This document shows, one piece after another, positions 12,665 through 23,085 of a DNA stretch of 64,000 nt (position 1 is the stretch's first letter; each line of letters begins with the position of its first letter). The notes under the pieces are model-generated. The model was given only the letters and a program-made list of their open reading frames with translations. It did not search any database and was not told the origin of the DNA. Source of the stretch: Lewinellaceae bacterium (GTDB taxonomy: Bacteria > Bacteroidota > Bacteroidia > Chitinophagales > Saprospiraceae); the NCBI GenBank assembly GCA_020636435.1, contig JACJXX010000001.1:1426001-1490000 (forward strand), in the 5' to 3' direction. Position numbers and translations under genes: made by a program.

Positions 12665-13879
12665 ATGAACGATTCATTCCGCCAGCAATTCCCTTCTCTG
12701 CGCCGGCAGCACAACGGCCGGCGCCTGGTATTTATGGACGGCCCCGGTGGCACGCAGGTTCCCCAACCCGTGATCGACGCCATCAGCCACTATTACAAAA
12801 ATTCCAACGCCAATACCCACGGCGCCTTCATCACCGCCCGGGAGACCGATGCGGTGCTGGACGGCGCCCGGGCAGCCGTTGCCCATTTCCTGGGCGCCGA
12901 GGGGCCGCACGCCGTTTCCTTCGGGCAGAACATGACGACCCTCAACTACTCCCTCAGCCGCGCCGTCGGCCGCCTGCTGCAACCGGGCGACGAGGTGCTG
13001 ATCACCCAGCTCGACCACGAGGGCAACCGGGGCCCCTGGCTGGCTTTGCGGGAGCTGGGCATCATAGTGCGGGAGGTGAAGCTGAAAAAAGAAGGCGTGC
13101 TGGACTACGAGGACATGGCCGCCAAGATCAACGAGCGCACCCGCCTGCTGGCGCTGGGTTATGCTTCCAACTTCATGGGCACCGTCAACGACGTGCAAAG
13201 GGCGCGGGCGCTAACCTACCAGGCGGGCGCCTGGCTGCTGCTCGACGCCGTTCACTTTGCGCCCCACTTCCCGCTGGATGTGCAGGCCATCGGCTGCGAT
13301 TTCCTGCTCTGCTCCGCCTATAAGTTCTACGGCCCGCACGTCGGCATCCTCTATTCGCGCCCCGGCCTGCTGGACCGCCTTCCAACCGACCGCCTGCGCA
13401 CCGCCGCCCAGGAGGCGCCCTACAGCATCGAGACCGGCACCCTCAACCACGCTGCCCTGGCCGGCGTCAAAGCTGCGGTGGACTTCCTCGCCTGCTTCGG
13501 CGCCGGCCCCGATTACCGATCCTGCATCGTCGACGCCATGAGCCAAATCCATCGCCATGAAATCGCGCTGGCCCGGAAACTGCACGACGGCCTCACTGCC
13601 CTGGCCGGCGTGAGCGTTATCGGCCCTCCGATGGACGCTCCGCTGCGCGCCCCCACCCTGGCGGTGCTCGCCGAAGGCCATCGCCCGGATGCCGTCGCCC
13701 GCAAACTGGCCGAACAAAACATCCTGGCCTGGGACGGGCACTTCTACGCCATCCGCGCCGCCGAGGCGCTGGGGCTGCTGGAAAAAGGCGGCGTTACCCG
13801 CCTGGGGCTGTCCGCCTATTCTTCGGAGGAGGATGTGGAGATGGTGGTGGAGGGGGTGAGGGGGTGTGTGAATGTGTAA
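12665..13879 (+). CDS. Class V aminotransferase, cysteine desulfurase-like (VC1184 subfamily)
   Basis: A 404-residue PLP enzyme starting at the ATG at 12665 (MNDSFRQQFPSL). The upstream extension to 12629 has no support. The fold markers are NANTHGAF near the N-terminus, the DHEGNRGPW segment, LLLDAVHFAPH (Asp binding the PLP ring nitrogen) and CSAYKFYGPH with the PLP-binding Lys at about 220. It resembles SufS/NifS but belongs to the branch that lacks an obvious catalytic Cys loop, so desulfurase activity is uncertain. A selenocysteine lyase or another lyase is possible. It is monocistronic. Confidence 0.85.
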   Translation: MNDSFRQQFPSLRRQHNGRRLVFMDGPGGTQVPQPVIDAISHYYKNSNANTHGAFITARETDAVLDGARAAVAHFLGAEGPHAVSFGQNMTTLNYSLSRAVGRLLQPGDEVLITQLDHEGNRGPWLALRELGIIVREVKLKKEGVLDYEDMAAKINERTRLLALGYASNFMGTVNDVQRARALTYQAGAWLLLDAVHFAPHFPLDVQAIGCDFLLCSAYKFYGPHVGILYSRPGLLDRLPTDRLRTAAQEAPYSIETGTLNHAALAGVKAAVDFLACFGAGPDYRSCIVDAMSQIHRHEIALARKLHDGLTALAGVSVIGPPMDAPLRAPTLAVLAEGHRPDAVARKLAEQNILAWDGHFYAIRAAEALGLLEKGGVTRLGLSAYSSEEDVEMVVEGVRGCVNV

Positions 13880-14796
13880 ATGAAGAGCTGTGGGCTGCTG
13901 GGGCTGGGGCTAGGGCTGTTCAAAGTTCTGTGTCCGAAGTTTAATGCACCCTGGAAAACTGCCTCAGAGTATGGGACTGTTCAAAGTTTGGTGTTCGGCG
14001 TTGGCTACTGTTCTAGCGTTGGACAGTTCTTAGTTGTCAGTTGACTGTTGTTCGGAAATAAAAACCTGCAATCTATTAGTCGCCAACAAGTTAGAATAAC
14101 AAACAGTAAGTTCTCAATAAACTCCGTTTGTATAAAATCCCGTAGGGCTACGGTTTACACATAAGTTTACGCCAGTTTTTCCAGTGGGCTGACAGCCGCC
14201 GGACTGTAGTGCTTTGCCCGGCGGCTCCTGGTCTCAATCCCGTAGGGATGATAGCCCCTTGCCAGGGCCGCCAGGCCCTGGATAGCTATGTGAAGCCAAG
14301 AGAGCTCTGTAAGAGCGACAGATTCGGGGCCCGGTGGGGCAATTTTCCCGGGTTCTCATCGCGCAAATCTGTCGTCCTTACAGGACTCTCTGGCTGCCTG
14401 GCTTTTAAACCAGGGCCTGTGGCCCTGGAATAGGGTTGAGTGGTGGTTTAGTCCTGCCGCAAAGGGGCCACTATGTGGTAAGGACGACAGGTTTTATTTT
14501 CATTTATTGAGAAGTTACAACAAACAACTGTCAACTAACAACGATCAACGCCCCTTCGTCCAGCGTTAGACGGGTAGCCTCGGCGTTCAAAGTTTTCCTG
14601 AAAACCAGGCTTTTATGACGTGATTTCGAACTTCGGACACAGAACGTTGAACACTCCCAAGAGTATTCCGAAAACTGTGTCTCATCGGTTGTAAACCGGC
14701 TTCGGCGTGAGCCCCGTGCAACTTCGAGCCTTAAACACAGAACTTTAAACAGTCCCCGGGGCTTCGGCTCCCTCGCACTTTTACACTTTCACACCT
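13880..14796. other. 917-bp intergenic region with dispersed palindromes
   Basis: No gene is seen. The ends carry inverted copies of the phrase GTTCTGTGTCCGAAGTT (about 13925-13945 and 14628-14645). The middle (14236-14518) is a structured repeat also found near 43613. The phrase TTAGACGGGTAGCC at 14566 recurs as TTAGACGGATAGCC at 50910 and 58893. Confidence 0.5.
14236..14518. repeat. Dispersed structured repeat, copy 1
   Basis: It contains AATCCCGTAGGGAT, self-complementary CCAGGGCC...GGCCCTGG blocks and CTGTCGTCCTTA. The segments 14236-14281 and about 14400-14518 are found in reverse complement at 43613-43728. The repeat is probably transcribed as a hairpin. It does not look like a coding gene. 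Confidence 0.6.
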
Positions 14797-16248
14797 TTAC
14801 CCAATCAACTCCCCCACCTTCTGCCTCAGCCACCCCTTATTGGCAATAGCGCTGGCCTGTTGCAGCTCCTGTTCCAGTTGTTGCAGTTGCTGGCGGAGCA
14901 GTTGGCCGTCGGCGATGCCCCGTTGCAGGCGCAGGTTGTTCAGTTTGCCGGCGATCCGGAGGAAACCGGCGTTGGACTGCTTTTGGTAATCGGAAAGCTG
15001 GCGGTTGCGGCGGATGTATTTGCGCGAGGCTTCCATCAGAGAAAAGAAAGCCTCGGTCTCTTCCAGTTCGTAGTAGCTTTTCAGTTGGATGATCTTGGCG
15101 GCCATGTGGTAGAAGGCGTCGGAAAATTCCACATCCTGGAGGGATTGCAGGGCCAGGTGGTAATTTTTTCGTTCGAACTCCAGCGCGGCCAGGTTGTAGG
15201 TGTAGACGTTGCCGCGCACTTCCGGGGCGAGGTGCTCCCGGTAAGCGTGGATGAACTGCTCGGTCCATTCAAAATCCCGCAGGCGGATGCCGGCGGTGAC
15301 GATGTTGATGTAAGTCCACTGGGTGAGATAGCCGCTGCGGAGGAGCAGCTCGCGGCCCAGCATTTCCTTATAGAGGTCCAGGATTTGCTCGTAGTACCGG
15401 GCCTGGCCGGAGTTGATCTGTTTGACGCAGAAGTTCTGCACGTAATCGTAGAGGTCGTTCAGTTCTTCGCGGGGGAAGACGTGGGGGTTGTGGTACAACA
15501 GGCGGCGCACTTCCTGATAGTGGCGCTCTTCCTCTCCCCGCAACATCAGCAGGGCCTGGTAGTAAACCTGCAGGGCCGGTTCCTGCCGGAGCCAGTCCGG
15601 AGCCTGTTCAAAAGCCTGGAGCAGGGTGTCGATAAAATGGCACTGGTAGTTGGCGTTTATGGCCTTGTTGCGGTTGGCCATGTCGCAGGCGGTGCGCAGC
15701 TTATTGCAAAAGTAGTAAAGGTCCAGGGTGTCGTTCATCTCCTGCAGGTGTTCGTTGTAGCCTCTCTCCTCGTGAAGAAGGGCGTGGCGGTCCAACTGGC
15801 CGGCCAACTGCTGCCGGTGATAATAATAATGGTAACTGCGGCCCTCCGCCTGATCCAGCAACTGCCGGCAACGGCGGGCATTCTGCCCAATGTGGCGCTC
15901 CATGCGCCGTTGCAGGAAGGCCTTCATCAGGTAGGCGCGCTTTATGGGCGCTTCCTGTTCTATGGCCTGTTGGGCGAGGTACTCGTAGAGCAACTGCAGG
16001 GTGTCGGAGATCACGTTGTTCAACTGCAGTTCGCGGTAGGGCGCCTGATTGCCGAAAACCACGGGGAAGACTGCCGGTTTTTCCAGCGCCTTATCCTGAA
16101 AATCCGGAGCGTACTGCAACAGGTAGCCGGCGAGCTTTCGAACCTTCCGGTTTTTATTAAAATAGGGGGAATAAACCAGTTCCCGGAACTTCGTCCGTTC
16201 CCGGGCGCTGAGCTGCCGCAGCGCGTCGATGAGCTTGGAGTTGGTCAT
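14797..16248 (-). CDS. Helical repeat protein of unknown function
   Basis: A 483-residue protein without signal peptide or membrane helix. It is almost entirely alpha-helical, rich in Gln, Leu, Tyr and Arg, with TPR-like spacing of hydrophobic and aromatic residues (NVYTYNLAALEFERKNYHLA, EFSDAFYHMAAKIIQLKSYY). The C-terminus is a Gln-rich coiled coil (QLLRQQLQQLEQELQQA). The N-terminus (LRQLSARERTKFRELVYSPYFNKN) is recognisable as a conserved opening of proteins that appear repeatedly in Saprospiria genomes; no function is known to me. It is divergent from the cohesin-like gene. Confidence 0.75.
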   Translation of the reverse strand: MTNSKLIDALRQLSARERTKFRELVYSPYFNKNRKVRKLAGYLLQYAPDFQDKALEKPAVFPVVFGNQAPYRELQLNNVISDTLQLLYEYLAQQAIEQEAPIKRAYLMKAFLQRRMERHIGQNARRCRQLLDQAEGRSYHYYYHRQQLAGQLDRHALLHEERGYNEHLQEMNDTLDLYYFCNKLRTACDMANRNKAINANYQCHFIDTLLQAFEQAPDWLRQEPALQVYYQALLMLRGEEERHYQEVRRLLYHNPHVFPREELNDLYDYVQNFCVKQINSGQARYYEQILDLYKEMLGRELLLRSGYLTQWTYINIVTAGIRLRDFEWTEQFIHAYREHLAPEVRGNVYTYNLAALEFERKNYHLALQSLQDVEFSDAFYHMAAKIIQLKSYYELEETEAFFSLMEASRKYIRRNRQLSDYQKQSNAGFLRIAGKLNNLRLQRGIADGQLLRQQLQQLEQELQQASAIANKGWLRQKVGELIG

Positions 16249-16425
16249 GGTTGTCTGTTTTTGCAGGGATCGAACGACTATTTTCCCTCCTTTTTAGTGT
16301 TTTTTTTAATATGTAGGCAATAGCAAAGGTCATAAAAATCTATAAAAAATTTCAAAAACCCTTATTTAGAAAGCTTTCAAAAGAATTTTTTTCTATAAAA
16401 AAATCTATAACTCGGAAATAATGTA

Positions 16426-16457
16426 CTTTCCCCGGAGCAACGGTAATCCTACTTTTG
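16426..16457 (+). promoter_or_regulatory. Possible promoter of the cohesin-like gene
   Basis: TACTTTTG at 16450-16457 fits the TAnnTTTG -7 box. TTTC at 16427-16430 stands 19 nt upstream in place of the usual TTTG. The ATG follows about 49 bp downstream. Confidence 0.4.
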
Positions 16458-16505
16458 TAAGGTGAAAATTATAATTCCATTAACATATCGAAAATTGCAG
16501 CTTCT

Positions 16506-19500
16506 ATGAAACCAATTTTATCCTGCTTGTCCGCGCTCTTCCTGTTCATGCAGCTAAGCGCCCAGTCTTCTTCCTGTTTTTCCATGTATGTCTCCACCGG
16601 GGCGGCGAGCCCAGGCGAGGTGGTTTGCCTGGATGTAACGGCGGAAGGCATCGACGGCCTTCTGGGCCTCCAGTACACCCTGCATTGGGACCCCTCGGCT
16701 CTCCGTTTCAGCCATCTGGACAACTTCAACCTGCCGGGCCTCGGCGCTTCGTCCTTCAGCGCTCAGCCGGCTGCCGTCGACAACGGGCGGCTTTCGGTGT
16801 CCTGGTTCGACGCTACGCTGAGCGGCGTGGACGTCTCCGGGGGCCAAACGATATATTCCATCTGCTTTGAAGCCCTGTCTGTGCCTTCGGGCCTGCACGC
16901 TGTTTATTTCGACGGCAACCCCACCCCCATTGAGTTTGTAACGGCCAATACCGAGCTGGCCTCCACTTACGCCCTGATCAATGGCGGCGCCTACACCGGC
17001 AGCGGTTCGGCCCCGGCCATCAGCTCCGCCTGCGCGCTGCCGCCCGGCTGCCAGGCAGGCGCCGACGGCTCGGTGGCCATTGTGGTTGCCGGCGGGCAGC
17101 CCGACTATGCGTTCAACTGGGAGAAAGACGGAGTCGCGGTTTCTACCAGCGCAAACCTGGCCGGCGCCGGCGGCGGCCAGTACAGCCTGCAGGTCACAGA
17201 CGCCCAGGGCCTGGTGGCCAGCGGAACGTTCCGCCTCCAGGAAACCAGCATAGAAGCCGGATACAGCTACGAATGTACCGGTAGCGAAGCCAACCTGGCC
17301 TGCACAGTTGCCTCCGGTGGCGCCGCCCCTTTCACGTTCAACTGGAACACCGGCCAGGCGGAAACCGCCCCGCAGTCGAGCGCCATCAGCGGAGTGCCGG
17401 GAACAGGCAATTACTCCGTCACCATCACCGACGCCAACGGCTGCGTGCAGGCCCTCGACACGCTCGCGCTGGACTGCAGCCAGGCCAGCCAGTTCCTGAC
17501 CGGCTACTCCTACGAGTGCACGTTCTTCGGCGGCGACTCCAGCCTGGCCGACGTCACCCTGGCGGTATGGTCCGGCGGCACGCCACCCTACACCTTCGAG
17601 TGGAGCAACGGGGAGGCAGATGTCGATTCGATCTTTAGCGTGAACGAAGGCCTGGCAAACGGCGCCTACAGCGTCACCATCACCGATGCCAATGGGCAGG
17701 TGTATATTCCGCAGCCGGCCATTGTCGACTGCGAGCCGGCGTCTCAGGATTTTATAGTAGGCTCGAATTACGAATGCACCTTCTTCCCTTCCGAAGATTC
17801 GGTGAGCATAGACATTTCGGCCCTGGTGTGGGCAGGCCCGCAGCCTCCTTATACCTTCGCCTGGAGCACCGGCGAGGTGCAAACCGACAGCCTGTTGTCT
17901 ACGGTCACCGTTTCGGCGGCCGGCGCCTACAGCGTCACCATCACCGACGCTGCGGGCAATTCGCACCTGGAACCGGTTTATGTGCCCGGGTGCGGGCTGC
18001 CGGCCAGCCTGTTGTCCATTGAAGAGGCATCGGGCCTCTCCGGAGAAGTGGTTTGCGTAGAAGTTTCCGCCACGGAGATGCACGACCTGGACTCCCTGCT
18101 GATGGCCATCAAATGGCTGCCCTCGCTGATGGAGCTGGAGTCTGTGCAACCCGGCCTGATCACCTCCGGCTTTGACCCGTCGGATGCCGGATCCGGCCTT
18201 TTTCAACTGGACTGGAACAGCGGCGGCTCGCCGGTGGATATTTCGGGGGAAGCTCCCCTCTTTCAGTTGTGTTTCCAGTTGTTGTCGCCCGCCGGGCAGA
18301 GCATTCCTGTCAATTTCCATCCGGCCGTGCAGGCTCCGGAAGCCTACGACAGCAATGGCCAGCCGATCAGTTTCGAGTGGCGGAACGGAGCCGTGCTCGT
18401 AGAATCCAGCACCCCGTCCGAAGCAGTGCAACTCATCGCCGGGAGCGCTTCAGCGGACCCGAACGCTTCAGCCTGCCTGGATATTTCCACCGCCAACTTC
18501 ACCGATGTAGTGAGCGCGCAGTTTACGGTGCGCTGGGACACGGCAGGCCTCCGGTTTGACTCGCTGCTGCTGGGAGATTTGCAGGGTCTTACGCTATCGA
18601 ACAACTTCAACCTCAATGACGCCGGCAATGGCTTCCTCCGCTTTGCCTGGTTTCCGGCCTCTCTGGAGCCGGTTACGCTGCCCGACGGAGCCAGCTTGTT
18701 CACCCTCTGTTTTACCACCGCTCCTTTGCCGGGCATCAGCGCCGTTTCCATCTCTTCGGTTCCAACCCTTATCGAAGTGACCGACGGCCTTGACATCCTG
18801 CCGGTTGCGGTTGCTAATGGTTCGGTCGTTACCCTCGAACCGGAGGTCTGGCCCGGCGATACCGATGCCGACGAGAACGTCAACCACTTCGACCTGCTCA
18901 ACATCGGCCTGGCTTACGGCGCCGCCGGCCCCCCGCGCCCCAACGCCAGCATCGGATGGGTGCAGCAGCCGGCTGCCGGCTGGCAACAATCTACTCCGCT
19001 CTCTTTGGTAAACTATAAACACATCGACGCCGACGGCAATGGCCTGATCGATGCGGCGGACACGCTGGCCATCGTTCAGAACTGGGGCCTGGAAACGAAT
19101 GGGGAAAGGGGCCAGAACCAGGATGCAGGCTACGCCCGCCAACTCAGCACCATCCTGTACATCAAGCCGGATACTGTTTCGCTGGGCGCGCCCGCCGTGT
19201 TCGACGTCATTCTCGGCGACGAATCGGCCCCCGCTGAAGATATTTACGGGCTGGCCTTTACCATCGTTTACGACACCGCAGCAGTAGTGCCGGGCAGCGC
19301 CTCCATGGCCTTCGGCAACTCCTGGCTGGGCCAGCAGCCGCAAAACCTGCTCGCCCTCAGCCGCGACCGCTACCCCGACGGCCGCCTCGACGTGGCCCTC
19401 ACCCGCACCGACCGGCAGGATGTGTCCGGGCAGGGCCCCATTGCCCAATTGCACATCACCATTCAGGACGTGATCTTCCTGCGGGGTTCCGAGTATGAAA

Positions 19501-19847
19501 TGATCCTGGATATCGAAAACGTCCGCTTGATCAACAGCGCGGAAGAATGGGCGGAAGTGGCAAGCCCGCCATCTGCCATCGCCATTGGCGGCGCCGTGAG
19601 TTCCGCCGGCGGCGCCCAAGGCGCCGGGCTGAAAGTTTACCCGATGCCGGCCAAGGATAGGATCTTCATCTTCAGCCCGAATTTCCCCGTGCAACAGGTG
19701 GAGGTACTGGGAATGGACGGCCGCCGCCGCATGGCAGTGCAGAATGCCAGCGAATTGCCGGTGGCTCATCTGCCGGCCGGGACGTACTTCCTGCGCATCA
19801 GGACCGCTGCGGGGGTGAGTGTGCGGAGGATGGTGTTGGTGAGGTAG
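16506..19847 (+). CDS. Cohesin-like / SprB-repeat / dockerin-like T9SS surface protein
   Basis: A 1113-residue secreted protein with a signal peptide (MKPILSCLSALFLFMQLSAQ). Three cohesin-like beta-sandwich modules are suggested at about 24-155, 505-625 and 640-775 (patterns such as GEVVCLDVTAEGIDGLLGLQ, LHWDPSALRF and FTVRWDTAGLRFDSL). Between the first two are an SprB-like module and three repeats opening YSYECT/NYECTFF with APFTFNWNTG, PPYTFEWSNG and PPYTFAWSTG. After the third cohesin-like module comes a dockerin-like pair of calcium loops (GDTDADENVNHFD, DADGNGLIDAADT), a fourth beta-sandwich, and a type A T9SS sorting domain (LKVYPMPAKDRIF, LPAGTYFLRI). It is likely cell-surface or released. 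The next gene also carries a dockerin-like motif. The module calls are by eye. Confidence 0.8.
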   Translation: MKPILSCLSALFLFMQLSAQSSSCFSMYVSTGAASPGEVVCLDVTAEGIDGLLGLQYTLHWDPSALRFSHLDNFNLPGLGASSFSAQPAAVDNGRLSVSWFDATLSGVDVSGGQTIYSICFEALSVPSGLHAVYFDGNPTPIEFVTANTELASTYALINGGAYTGSGSAPAISSACALPPGCQAGADGSVAIVVAGGQPDYAFNWEKDGVAVSTSANLAGAGGGQYSLQVTDAQGLVASGTFRLQETSIEAGYSYECTGSEANLACTVASGGAAPFTFNWNTGQAETAPQSSAISGVPGTGNYSVTITDANGCVQALDTLALDCSQASQFLTGYSYECTFFGGDSSLADVTLAVWSGGTPPYTFEWSNGEADVDSIFSVNEGLANGAYSVTITDANGQVYIPQPAIVDCEPASQDFIVGSNYECTFFPSEDSVSIDISALVWAGPQPPYTFAWSTGEVQTDSLLSTVTVSAAGAYSVTITDAAGNSHLEPVYVPGCGLPASLLSIEEASGLSGEVVCVEVSATEMHDLDSLLMAIKWLPSLMELESVQPGLITSGFDPSDAGSGLFQLDWNSGGSPVDISGEAPLFQLCFQLLSPAGQSIPVNFHPAVQAPEAYDSNGQPISFEWRNGAVLVESSTPSEAVQLIAGSASADPNASACLDISTANFTDVVSAQFTVRWDTAGLRFDSLLLGDLQGLTLSNNFNLNDAGNGFLRFAWFPASLEPVTLPDGASLFTLCFTTAPLPGISAVSISSVPTLIEVTDGLDILPVAVANGSVVTLEPEVWPGDTDADENVNHFDLLNIGLAYGAAGPPRPNASIGWVQQPAAGWQQSTPLSLVNYKHIDADGNGLIDAADTLAIVQNWGLETNGERGQNQDAGYARQLSTILYIKPDTVSLGAPAVFDVILGDESAPAEDIYGLAFTIVYDTAAVVPGSASMAFGNSWLGQQPQNLLALSRDRYPDGRLDVALTRTDRQDVSGQGPIAQLHITIQDVIFLRGSEYEMILDIENVRLINSAEEWAEVASPPSAIAIGGAVSSAGGAQGAGLKVYPMPAKDRIFIFSPNFPVQQVEVLGMDGRRRMAVQNASELPVAHLPAGTYFLRIRTAAGVSVRRMVLVR

Positions 19848-20052
19848 GTGGTTCAGTGGTTCAGTGGTTCAGTGGATCAGTGGTTCAGTGTTTCAGTGGT
19901 TCAGTGTTTCAGTGTTTCAGTGGATCAGTGGTTCAGTGGTTCAGTGGTTCAGTGGTTCAGTGGTTCAGTGGATCAGTGTTTCAGTGGATCAGTGGTTCAG
20001 TGTTTCAGTGGATCAGTGGTTCAGTGTTTCAGTGTTTCAGTGTTTCAGTGTC
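19848..20052. repeat. Octanucleotide array between cohesin-like and dockerin-like genes
   Basis: There are about 25 units of the octamer [G/T][T/A]TCAGTG (GTTCAGTG, TTTCAGTG, GATCAGTG). The array starts at the base after the upstream TAG stop and ends 15 bp before the ATG of the next gene. It is open in several frames only because 8-nt repeats lacking stops cycle through all frames, so ORFs within it are not genes. Confidence 0.9.
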
Positions 20053-20066
20053 AAAAAAAACAACCC

Positions 20067-20645
20067 ATGAAAAAGATAACCTTCTTTTTGACCCTATTTC
20101 TGACCGCCCTGGCGGCTACCGCTCAGCAGGCCACCATTTCCGGCAGCATTTTGAAGCCGGATGGAACGGTGGCGCCGGGCATAATTGTAAAACTGCTGGA
20201 TGCTCAGGGGCAGTTGTTGGCGGCGGGCGGCGTCGACGGGAACGGGCAATACCAGTTGAGCGGCATCCCCACCGGGCAGGAATACACTGTTGTTCCGGAA
20301 CTGGCGGGACAGGCCCTCTACGAGGTTTCGACCCTGGATATTGTGATCGGGGCTCAGCACATCCTGGGCATCATTCCATTGGATTCGCCCCTGAAGTTGC
20401 TGGCCGGCGACGTCAATGAATCTGAATCGCTGACCACGTTCGACCTGATCTACATCCGGCGGCTGGTGCTTGGGGTGGAGAACGATTTCCCCAGGAACTG
20501 GCTGTTCCTCCCGTCCGATGTCCAGTTTGTGAGCGACAGCGACCCTTGGCTGGGTTTTTCCGGCAGCGACGGAACAATATTGCTGGAAGGAGACGTCACC
20601 GGTTTTGACTTCTATGCAATCAAGGTAGGAGACTTGAGTTGGTAA
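20067..20645 (+). CDS. Small secreted protein with carboxypeptidase-regulatory-like and dockerin-like modules
   Basis: A 192-residue protein starting at the ATG at 20067, which gives a proper signal peptide (MKKITFFLTLFLTALAATAQ). A frame reaching back to 19848 only reads through octamer repeats. Residues 22-95 resemble a CarboxypepD_reg/Cna-B-like beta-sandwich (ISGSILKPDGTVAPGIIVKLLD, GQYQLSGIPTGQEYTV). About 112-140 is a dockerin-like calcium loop and helix (AGDVNESESLTTFDLIYIRRLVLG). No sorting domain is present, so it may be periplasmic or held by another protein. The neighbouring cohesin-like protein is the obvious candidate partner (inference). Confidence 0.78.
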   Translation: MKKITFFLTLFLTALAATAQQATISGSILKPDGTVAPGIIVKLLDAQGQLLAAGGVDGNGQYQLSGIPTGQEYTVVPELAGQALYEVSTLDIVIGAQHILGIIPLDSPLKLLAGDVNESESLTTFDLIYIRRLVLGVENDFPRNWLFLPSDVQFVSDSDPWLGFSGSDGTILLEGDVTGFDFYAIKVGDLSW

Positions 20646-20674
20646 GCTTTTTTCTACTCATTTACAAATCTTGG

Positions 20675-20708
20675 GGGCTTGCAGCGAATTGCTGCAAGCC
20701 CTTCTTTT
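20675..20708 (+). terminator. Terminator hairpin between the dockerin-like gene and metK
   Basis: An 11-bp stem (GGGCTTGCAGC with GCTGCAAGCCC) followed by TTCTTTT. It lies between convergent genes and may serve the plus-strand gene in particular. Confidence 0.7.
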
Positions 20709-20715
20709 CAGGGCC

Positions 20716-21969
<1,254 letters not shown>

Positions 21970-22113
21970 ACGATTGGTTAGTTGTTGTAGAATGTTCGGC
22001 GGGCCTTCTCGAAAGCACCGGCCAGCTCGCCGAACATGCTCTTTTGGTTAATTCAACAGGGCCGGTTTTGCATCTCCGGCAAAAACGCTGCAAAAATAGA
22101 AATTGTTTTGAAA

Positions 22114-22734
22114 CTATTTTATCTGGCAGCTCAACAGTTGCCGAATCTCCGTTTTAGTGTGGATAAACCCCTCCAGTTTGTCGCCAACCTGCACCGGCCC
22201 CACGCCGGCCGGCGTGCCGGTGAAGATGAGGTCGCCCATCTGCAGTTTGAAGAATTGGGAAACGTAAACGATGATGTCCTCGAAGGAGAAGATCATGTCT
22301 TTGGTGTTGCCGTGTTGCACGGTTTGCCCGTTTTTCTTCAGTTCAAACGCTATGGCAGAAGGGTTGACCTGGCCGATGGGGAGAAATTTGCCCAGGGCGG
22401 CCGAGCCGTCGAACCCCTTGGCGATCTCCCAGGGTTGCCCTTTTTTTTTGCACTCTTCCTGCAGGTCGCGCGCGGTGAAATCGATGCCCAGCGCTACTTC
22501 TTTGTAGTAGCCGCTGGCGAATTCGGGCTGAACATGGCGGCCGTTCTTCGCTACTTTGAGCACCACTTCGAGCTCGTAGTGCAGGTCTTTGGTGAATTCG
22601 GGGTAGTACAACGGCTTGTTGCTGGCCAGCAGGGCCGAGGAGGGCTTCAGGAAGACGACCGGCCGGGAGGGGACGGGGTTGTTGAGTTCTTTGGCGTGTT
22701 CGGCGTAGTTGCGGCCGATGCAGATGATTTTCAT
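22114..22734 (-). CDS. Fumarylacetoacetate hydrolase family protein (acylpyruvase-like)
   Basis: A 206-residue, single-domain FAH-fold protein of the FAHD1/YcgM size class. It has the opening KIICIGRNYAEHAKEL, the metal ligands in YELEVVLKV (Glu/Glu) and the following Asp in GIDFTARDLQ, the lid segment KGFDGSAALGKFLPIG and the C-terminal GDLIFTGTPAGVGPV. Members hydrolyse acylpyruvates or decarboxylate oxaloacetate; the exact substrate cannot be read from the sequence. The ATG at 22732-22734 directly abuts an octamer/35-bp repeat region. Confidence 0.9.
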   Translation of the reverse strand: MKIICIGRNYAEHAKELNNPVPSRPVVFLKPSSALLASNKPLYYPEFTKDLHYELEVVLKVAKNGRHVQPEFASGYYKEVALGIDFTARDLQEECKKKGQPWEIAKGFDGSAALGKFLPIGQVNPSAIAFELKKNGQTVQHGNTKDMIFSFEDIIVYVSQFFKLQMGDLIFTGTPAGVGPVQVGDKLEGFIHTKTEIRQLLSCQIK

Positions 22735-22905
22735 GGTTAGATGGTTAGATGGTTAGATGGTTGGCTCGGGTGGGGCTTGGGTGATGGTTAGATGGTTGGC
22801 TCGGGTGGGGCTTGGGTGATGGTTAGATGGTTGGCTCGGGCGGGGCTTGGGCGATGGTTAGATTGTTGGCTCGGGCGGGGCTTGGGTGATGGCTTGTTGA
22901 CTTGT
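22735..22905. repeat. 35-bp tandem repeat upstream of the FAH gene
   Basis: Four copies of a 35-bp unit built from octamers (GTTAGATG, GTTGGCTC) and GGGTGGGGCTTGGGTGAT. The phrase GGCTCGGG recurs at 22763, 22798, 22833 and 22868. Copies 3 and 4 share T-to-C changes. Confidence 0.85.
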
Positions 22906-22913
22906 AGGGGAAG

Positions 22914-23080
22914 CCATCCAGCCATCCAGCCATCCAGCCATTCAGCCATCCATCCATCCAGCCAGCCATCCAGCCATTCAGCCATCCATCCATCCATCCA
23001 GCCAGCCATCCATCCATCCATCCATCCATCCAGCCATCCATCCATCCAGCCATCCAGCCATCCAGCCATCCAGCCATCTA
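22914..23080. repeat. Octanucleotide array (AGCCATCC) between trpS and the FAH gene
   Basis: About 21 units of AGCCATCC and variants (AGCCATTC, ATCCATCC, AGCCAGCC), with a 4-nt sub-period. It runs to 6 bp before the trpS stop codon. Both strands are open in several frames, but nothing supports a gene. Confidence 0.85.
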
Positions 23081-23085
23081 CCCCA

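Noticed and set aside
19848..20066. Coding extension of the dockerin-like gene through the FSGSVVQW-type repeats, and similar ORFs in other frames
   Set aside because: It only reads octamer DNA, which is open in all frames. The signal peptide starts at 20067.
22788..23077. ORFs rich in WLDGWMAG on the minus strand
   Set aside because: They are translations of the AGCCATCC array. They have no start context and no homology-like features.
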